Positions 15,952-19,714 of a stretch of DNA of 19,714 nt are shown piece after piece. A program made the position numbers and the translations under genes. Under the pieces are notes generated by a model. It saw only the letters and a program-made list of their open reading frames with translations. It did not search any database and was not told the origin of the DNA. The stretch is from Candidatus Gastranaerophilales bacterium (GTDB taxonomy: Bacteria; Cyanobacteriota; Vampirovibrionia; Gastranaerophilales; Gastranaerophilaceae), in NCBI GenBank assembly GCA_947625445.1, contig CANQOM010000013.1, positions 1 to 19,714 of the forward strand. The letters run 5' to 3'. Every line of letters begins with the position of its first letter. Position 1 is the stretch's first letter.

Positions 15952-15970
15952 TGTTCCCTTCTTTATTTAA
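15935..15970 (+). terminator. Intrinsic terminator overlapping the stop of the HTH gene
   Basis: AAAGAAGGGA (15935-15944) and TCCCTTCTTT (15955-15964) form a perfect 10-bp stem with a 10-nt loop that contains the TAA stop (15949-15951). A short T-containing tail (ATTTAA) follows. Termination immediately after translation is expected. Confidence 0.65.
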
Positions 15971-15974
15971 TCTG

Positions 15975-16107
15975 GTGTCAAAAGTTGTGCTTTTTTAACC
16001 TCGCTTAGTGCAACCGTAAAATTACTCGTTCTTCACACCTCTTTGGATTACAGGCTCACAAGTTTCTTAATAGCTCACCTGTTAGTTTTATAACCTTTTA
16101 AAGAGGT
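15975..16107. other. Structured intergenic stretch after accB
   Basis: Richer in G+C than neighbouring spacers. ACCTCTTT (16037-16044) and AAAGAGGT (16100-16107) are exact 8-bp inverted repeats enclosing a second pair ACAGG (16050-16054) / CCTGT (16078-16082). A further GGTGT/ACACC pairing links about 15974 with about 16038. The outer arm reaches into the accB stop codon, so it could be the folded 3' end of the efp-accB mRNA or a separate RNA. It lacks a good T-run on the minus strand, so it is not a classical terminator. Confidence 0.35.
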
Positions 16108-16571
16108 CATTCAACATACATTAGTACTTGACCGAATTCAACACTATCACCATTATTAACACATATTTCGGTTATTTTCCCTGAAGCTTCTGCTTCTATT
16201 TCATTCATTAATTTCATGGCTTCAATAATGCAAACAACCTGCCCTATTGAAATTGTATCACCGACTTTTACAAAAGGTGCATCATCCGGTGATGGTGTCG
16301 CATAAAATGTTCCGACCATTGGAGAGGTTATTGGTGTACCTTTATGTTGTGTTGATTTCGTTTTTTCTTCCTGTTTTTGTGATTGTGTTGGTGTAACAAT
16401 TTGAGATGTTATTGTTGAAGGAAGAACATTTGGTATATTTGTTGGTGTTATGACTTGTTTTTCTCGTTTGAAACAAATTACTTTTTTATCTTCCTTCACT
16501 GTTATTTCAGAAAGATCTTTTTCATAAACAATATTGGCTAATTTTTCTAAATAATCAAGATTAAATTTCAT
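16107..16571 (-). CDS. accB: Biotin carboxyl carrier protein of acetyl-CoA carboxylase
   Basis: Carries the biotin that shuttles carboxyl groups in acetyl-CoA carboxylase, the first step of fatty-acid synthesis. The 154 residues comprise a short N-terminal dimerisation helix region (1-35), a Pro/Thr/Gln-rich flexible linker (about 40-78) and the biotinyl domain (79-154). The latter contains [19 protein letters not shown] (including the thumb typical of AccB) and the biotin attachment motif EAMKLMNE with Lys120. AAGGAT overlapping the efp stop serves as ribosome binding site, and the gap to efp is 11 bp. The efp-accB pair is a cyanobacterial arrangement. accC is not in the window. Confidence 0.97.
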   Translation of the reverse strand: MKFNLDYLEKLANIVYEKDLSEITVKEDKKVICFKREKQVITPTNIPNVLPSTITSQIVTPTQSQKQEEKTKSTQHKGTPITSPMVGTFYATPSPDDAPFVKVGDTISIGQVVCIIEAMKLMNEIEAEASGKITEICVNNGDSVEFGQVLMYVE

Positions 16572-16582
16572 TTTTATTATCC

Positions 16583-17140
16583 TTAGACTCTGTCTAAATA
16601 TTCATTAGTTCTTGTATCAACTCTGATTATAGTACCAACAGTGACAAAGAAAGGAACATTAACAACTGCACCGGTTTCAAGAGTTGCAGGTTTAGTTCCG
16701 CCTTGTGCAGTATTACCCTTTTCGGCAGGAGGTGTATCTATAACTTCAAGTTCTACAAAGTTTGGTATATCTATACCTATAATATTAGAACCATGTAATA
16801 AAATTGCAACATTCATATTTTCTTTTAAATATTTAATGCCATCACCAATTTTATCAGCAGCTACAGAAATTTGTTCATAAGTTTCCAAATCCATCATAAC
16901 AAAGTCGTTACCTTCTTTGTAAAGGTATTGCATATCTCTTTTATCTAAAGTAGCTTTAGCAACTTTTTCACCGGCTCTAAAAGTTTTTTCAACTACGTTT
17001 CCGGTTTCTGCATTTTTTAATTTCGTTCTGACAAATGCTGCGCCTTTTCCCGGTTTTACATGCATAAATTCTACAACGTTCCAAAGTCCGCCGTCTATTT
17101 CAAGTGTTAAGCCTGTTTTTAAATCGTTTACGGATATCAT
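16583..17140 (-). CDS. efp: Translation elongation factor P
   Basis: Binds between the P and E sites of the ribosome to rescue polyproline stalls. The 185 residues match the family length and contain the KOW-like N-terminal domain with the loop [11 protein letters not shown]. Lys32 is in the position that is beta-lysylated in E. coli. Two OB-like domains follow, the last with [20 protein letters not shown] and ending [10 protein letters not shown]. No EpmA/EpmB or EarP genes are nearby, so the modification state is unknown. AAGGA precedes the ATG, and a TG-extended -10 lies upstream. First gene of the efp-accB operon. Confidence 0.97.
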   Translation of the reverse strand: MISVNDLKTGLTLEIDGGLWNVVEFMHVKPGKGAAFVRTKLKNAETGNVVEKTFRAGEKVAKATLDKRDMQYLYKEGNDFVMMDLETYEQISVAADKIGDGIKYLKENMNVAILLHGSNIIGIDIPNFVELEVIDTPPAEKGNTAQGGTKPATLETGAVVNVPFFVTVGTIIRVDTRTNEYLDRV

Positions 17141-17175
17141 TTATTTTTCCTTTTCTTAAGATGCACTCTTTTTAA

Positions 17176-17184
17176 AATATACCA
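17176..17184 (-). promoter_or_regulatory. Candidate extended -10 promoter of efp-accB
   Basis: On the minus strand TGG is followed directly by TATATT (17181-17176), an extended -10, about 35 nt before the efp start codon. No good -35 is seen, which is usual for extended -10 sites. Confidence 0.45.
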
Positions 17185-17222
17185 TAAAAGTCTAAAATTA
17201 CCTAAATATTAATTAAAATTCG

Positions 17223-17239
17223 TTAATTGTTACAATTAA
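17223..17239. repeat. Interrupted palindrome upstream of efp
   Basis: TTAATTGT-T-ACAATTAA is an exact 8-bp inverted repeat around one base, between the ftsZ terminator and the efp promoter. It could be an operator for efp; as AT-rich sequence it could also occur by chance. Confidence 0.35.
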
Positions 17240-17244
17240 TGAGT

Positions 17245-17276
17245 AAAAAAAGGATAAACTTAAGTTTATCCTTTTT
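17245..17276 (-). terminator. Intrinsic terminator of ftsZ
   Basis: A perfect 15-bp palindrome centred at 17261/17262 (AAAAAGGATAAACTT and its complement) lies about 20 bp after the ftsZ stop. Read leftward, the stem's distal A/T arm and the following base pair give a run of seven T residues. It separates ftsZ from efp-accB. Confidence 0.8.
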
Positions 17277-17297
17277 CTATTTTATTCTATTCTATTC

Positions 17298-18470
17298 CTA
17301 TTTTTTTAAAAATTCAGGAATATCTAAAATATTATTTGCAAATTCTGAAGCAGCTTTGGAAATTTTAGAAGCTTGCAGATTATTTCCTGTAGTCGATGTT
17401 CCGAAAAAGTCCATAGCTCCTAATGTTTTTTCCTGTTCTTCTTGATTAAATCTTTCAAGTTCTGTTTTCTTTAATTCAAAACCTGTAGCAATAACAGTAA
17501 TTTGAATTTCACCTTGGATTCTATCATCAATAACAGAACCGAAATGGAAAGTAGCATCATCAGAAACCGCATCGTGAATAACTTGAGCAGCATCTGTAAC
17601 TTCGCATAATGTCATGTCAGGACCGCCTGTTACATTCATTATGATACCTGAAGCACCGTTGATTGAAGTTTCTAACAGAGGAGAATTAATAGCTGACTTA
17701 GCAGCTTCTAAAGCTCTGCCTTCACCTGTTCCTCTTCCTATACCCATTAAAGCTGAACCTGATGATTCCATAACACTTCTTACATCTGCAAAGTCTACAT
17801 TTATCATTCCGGGAACGGTAATAATATCAGAAATACCTTGAACACCTCTTAAAAGTACTTCATCAACTACTTGGAATGCTTCTCTCATTGTTGTTCTTCT
17901 GTCTACTACTTCTAAAAGTTTATCATTTGGTATAACAATCAAAGCATCAACTGTTTCTTTTAATTTTTCAAGCCCTTGAAGTGCTTGATTCATTCTCTTT
18001 TTACCTTCGAAGCTGAAAGGTTTTGTAACAACACCAATAGTTAAAGCACCTAATTCTTTAGCAATTCTTGCAACTACAGGAGCAGCACCCGTACCTGTTC
18101 CTCCGCCCATACCGGCAGTAACAAATACCATGTCAGCTTTTCCTATTGCATTAACTATTTCATCTCTTGTTTCTTCTGCGGATTTTTCACCTTTTTCAGG
18201 GTTGCCGCCTGCACCTAAACCGTTTGTCAGCTTACTGCCGATTCTTATTTTATTTTCAGCTAAAGACATATCTAACACTTGAACATCTGTGTTCATTGCC
18301 CAAAATTCGACACCGCCTAAGCCTGCTTTTATCATTCGATTTACTGCATTGCCGCCACCGCCGCCTACACCAATTACTTTTATATCTGCAGGTGTTACTC
18401 CTGGATTTGTTGGTGTTGTGTTGTTATTATTTTCTTTCTTGCCAAAAATGTCCGGAACAAAATTTTCCAC
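17298..18470 (-). CDS. ftsZ: Cell division protein FtsZ
   Basis: Tubulin-like GTPase that forms the cytokinetic Z ring under the membrane. The 390 residues have a short variable N-terminus (1-29), the nucleotide-binding [13 protein letters not shown] (34-46), the tubulin signature [13 protein letters not shown] (122-134), and the catalytic T7 loop NVDFAD (224-229). A short linker and the conserved C-terminal peptide DIPEFLKK, which docks FtsA/SepF-type partners, complete it. GVEFW and GLGAGGNP resemble cyanobacterial FtsZ. The start is GTG at 18470 with AGAGGG 7 nt upstream. It has its own terminator; no ftsA, ftsQ or mur genes flank it, so it lies outside a classical dcw cluster. Confidence 0.98.
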   Translation of the reverse strand: MENFVPDIFGKKENNNNTTPTNPGVTPADIKVIGVGGGGGNAVNRMIKAGLGGVEFWAMNTDVQVLDMSLAENKIRIGSKLTNGLGAGGNPEKGEKSAEETRDEIVNAIGKADMVFVTAGMGGGTGTGAAPVVARIAKELGALTIGVVTKPFSFEGKKRMNQALQGLEKLKETVDALIVIPNDKLLEVVDRRTTMREAFQVVDEVLLRGVQGISDIITVPGMINVDFADVRSVMESSGSALMGIGRGTGEGRALEAAKSAINSPLLETSINGASGIIMNVTGGPDMTLCEVTDAAQVIHDAVSDDATFHFGSVIDDRIQGEIQITVIATGFELKKTELERFNQEEQEKTLGAMDFFGTSTTGNNLQASKISKAASEFANNILDIPEFLKK

Positions 18471-18528
18471 TTATTCGCCCTCTTTTTATTTCTAATACTT
18501 TATTCTTTTATTACTACATGCGTTTATA

Positions 18529-18557
18529 GTAATATCTATTTACATAGTATTGTAAAT
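18529..18557 (-). promoter_or_regulatory. Candidate ftsZ promoter with overlapping palindrome
   Basis: On the minus strand TTTACA (18556-18551) is spaced 16 nt from TATTAC (18534-18529). The inverted repeat ATTTACA-N6-TGTAAAT (18538-18557) covers the -35, a layout expected for a repressor site. Both are unproven. Confidence 0.35.
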
Positions 18558-18610
18558 TAAATAATTAGTAAAGAAAAAAACTTTTAAATATTAATTTATG
18601 TTTATAAAAA

Positions 18611-19153
18611 TTATATTTCTTTTTTATTCGTTTGGCTTAATATTGTAGCTGCATTAGTCAAATTCTTTGCAATATCGTTATATAAAGAATTTTCTTCTCC
18701 GTATGGCATTGTAGTATTTATTAATTCATCTACATTTTGGCTTATATCATTTAATTTTTTTACGGTATTTTCTATCTTATTTTTCTTTTTTCTTAAATAA
18801 TAATAATTTATTAAAGGTATGCTTGTTAGTATGTATTCTACACTTTTTTTTATACGGTTTCTTGTATTCTTTAATTCGGGTTGAATAAAAAAGTTATTAT
18901 CTTCTTTTATAGTTGTTTCTTCAAATGTTTCATCAGGAAGGTAATCTGAATCATATGTATTAAGTCTTTTATTTTTTTTAAATTTTTTTTCTTGTTTTTT
19001 TATTGGTTTTGTTATTTTTTCCATTCCAAATTCAGGAACAAAGACATTTTCCTGATATACTTTATTCTCATGTTCCATGTATGTATTTATCATATTTCCT
19101 GTGTTTTTTGAATAAAAACTGACAGGTTGGTTTATGCTTCCTGATATATCCAT
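18611..19153 (-). CDS. Hypothetical protein with basic and acidic tracts (180 aa)
   Basis: Unrecognised. In order: a polar N-terminus (MDISGSINQPVSFYS), a Lys-rich patch (KPIKKQEKKFKKNKR, 49-63), an acidic Tyr/Asp/Glu segment (about 66-86), then IKKSVEYILTSIPLINYYYL (101-120). The last is an amphipathic, partly hydrophobic stretch flanked by Lys/Arg that might touch a membrane but is short for a spanning helix. The final part (123-175) is a predicted helical/coiled region. I prefer the ATG at 19153, 7 nt after AAGGGA (19166-19161), over the ATG two codons upstream, where spacing would be too tight. It lies upstream of ftsZ on the same strand, divergent from the winged-helix gene; a link to division is only positional. 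Confidence 0.7.
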   Translation of the reverse strand: MDISGSINQPVSFYSKNTGNMINTYMEHENKVYQENVFVPEFGMEKITKPIKKQEKKFKKNKRLNTYDSDYLPDETFEETTIKEDNNFFIQPELKNTRNRIKKSVEYILTSIPLINYYYLRKKKNKIENTVKKLNDISQNVDELINTTMPYGEENSLYNDIAKNLTNAATILSQTNKKEI

Positions 19154-19174
19154 GTACATTTCCCTTTAATTAAT

Positions 19175-19202
19175 ATTATAAATATAAGCTTAATATCTTT
19201 AA
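19175..19202 (-). promoter_or_regulatory. Candidate promoter of the 180-aa gene
   Basis: On the minus strand TTAAAG (19202-19197), a 16-nt spacer and a consensus TATAAT (19180-19175) would start transcription at about 19168, just before the ribosome binding site, giving a very short leader. Confidence 0.4.
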
Positions 19203-19240
19203 CCGTATAAATATATGAAATTGTTTTTAATAATAGTGAT

Positions 19241-19256
19241 ATTATTTTAAAATAAT
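19241..19256. repeat. 16-bp perfect palindrome between divergent genes
   Basis: ATTATTTTAAAATAAT is fully self-complementary and sits in the 180-bp divergent region in front of the winged-helix gene. It could be that protein's own operator. Being made only of A and T, it has appreciable odds of arising by chance. Confidence 0.35.
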
Positions 19257-19333
19257 TGTAAAATTAAATTAAAGTATTAAAAAAAAATGCCGAATAAGAA
19301 GATAAAAAAGAAACAGAACTATAAAGGTATAAA

Positions 19334-19648
19334 ATGGAAATAAAAGAGGACATAGATTTAAAAAAAGTCGGACTTGAATTGATGTTTCTCACCCCCGAAA
19401 AATGTTCACGGGAAGGGGGTATTTCTGCAGTTGAATTATCTAAATCTCTTGATATGCCTTTAGAAACTGTTAAAAAAAAGTTAAAAATTCTTTTGGATAA
19501 AGAAATTATAAGAGTATACGGAATTAATCCTAAATTATGGAAATTCGACGAATTTAAGTTTCAAAAAATGGATGAAGATGATGATGTTTACAGACTTTTG
19601 TGTAATTTTGACGATGTCGATTTTGACAGGTATTTTTCATATAATTAA
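19334..19648 (+). CDS. Small winged-helix DNA-binding protein (104 aa)
   Basis: Residues about 10-65 fit a winged helix-turn-helix. A first helix (KKVGLELMFLTPEKC) is followed by the turn and recognition region ISAVELSKSLDMPLETVKKK, then LKILLDKEIIRVYG leading into the wing. This resembles ArsR/MarR-like "select element, then separate next helix" folds, but no family can be named. The C-terminal third is strongly acidic (MDEDDDVYRLLCNFDDVDFD) and ends in aromatic residues, possibly a partner-binding tail. AAAGG lies about 6 nt before the ATG. No metal ligand cluster is evident; the single Cys in the N-terminal region and one near the C-terminus do not form a site. Likely a transcription regulator. 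Confidence 0.7.
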   Translation: MEIKEDIDLKKVGLELMFLTPEKCSREGGISAVELSKSLDMPLETVKKKLKILLDKEIIRVYGINPKLWKFDEFKFQKMDEDDDVYRLLCNFDDVDFDRYFSYN

Positions 19649-19673
19649 CAATGCTCTATACAAGTACGATTTT

Positions 19674-19714
19674 GTTACCTGTGAATGCTCCACAGGTGGG
19701 TAAGCGCCTTAACA
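19674..19714 (+). other. Stem-loop cut by the window edge, possible start of a structured RNA
   Basis: ACCTGTG (19677-19683) and CACAGGT (19691-19697) are exact inverted repeats around AATGCTC, and the same heptamer AATGCTC also occurs at 19650-19656. The last 40 bases are clearly richer in G+C than the rest of the local intergenic DNA. No T-run follows, so it is not a terminator. It could begin an RNA gene that continues beyond the window; I could not match it to a tRNA, tmRNA or SRP RNA. Confidence 0.3.

Noticed and set aside
17614..18529. Open frames antisense to ftsZ, and similar antisense frames in efp, ispE and rsmA
   Set aside because: They are mirror frames of strongly conserved genes, lack ribosome binding sites and encode implausible low-complexity sequences.
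19287..19343. 18-codon ORF (MPNKKIKKKQNYKGIKWK) overlapping the start of the winged-helix gene
   Set aside because: No ribosome binding site precedes its ATG, and a Lys-rich product is expected by chance from A-rich leader sequence.

Overview
The window is strongly AT-rich bacterial chromosomal DNA using the standard code (TGA is a stop, TGG is Trp). Several signs point to a non-photosynthetic relative of cyanobacteria (Vampirovibrionia/Melainabacteria, perhaps Gastranaerophilales). The FtsZ core has a cyanobacterial look ([13 protein letters not shown]), efp lies directly before accB as in cyanobacteria, and rsmA is followed by ispE. Several unrecognised Asn/Lys-rich proteins sit among the housekeeping genes. 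This placement is inference from gene content and order; no rRNA, tRNA, CRISPR array, insertion sequence or prophage was recognised.

Layout. Positions 1-2147 hold the 3' part of alaS (+). Two small unknown genes follow on the minus strand (2285-2692 and 2898-3128). The gap 3129-3760 carries a diverged direct repeat, an orphan bidirectional terminator and the leader of a cytoplasmic GH57 glucanase (3761-6010, +). The gap 6011-7126 has no conventional gene but contains a promoter-like site, a 21-codon ORF and two strong intrinsic terminators that face each other. Next come two large proteins of unknown function whose stop codons overlap: a coiled-coil repeat protein (7127-9739, +) and a 927-aa helical protein (9736-12519, -). 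Upstream of the latter on the minus strand is a tight rsmA-ispE-murQ cluster (15158 to 12576). ogt (MGMT, +) diverges from rsmA, followed by a 60-aa stand-alone LuxR-type HTH protein with its own terminator. Then efp-accB and ftsZ (all -), a 180-aa unknown protein (-), a small winged-helix protein (+), and at the right edge the start of a GC-richer stem-loop that is cut off.

How the genes fit together. Most recognised genes are core functions: alanine charging (alaS), polyproline translation (efp), 16S rRNA maturation (rsmA), isoprenoid precursors (ispE), fatty-acid synthesis (accB), division (ftsZ), DNA repair (ogt), MurNAc-6-P recycling (murQ) and alpha-glucan turnover (GH57). The rsmA/ispE and ispE/murQ overlaps (4 and 8 bp) imply translational coupling, and the 927-aa gene, 56 bp after murQ, may be co-transcribed. 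The least understood parts are the 7127-12519 pair and the two RNA-like intergenic regions (about 3160-3700 and 6220-6800). No complete new multigene system can be demonstrated from this sequence alone.
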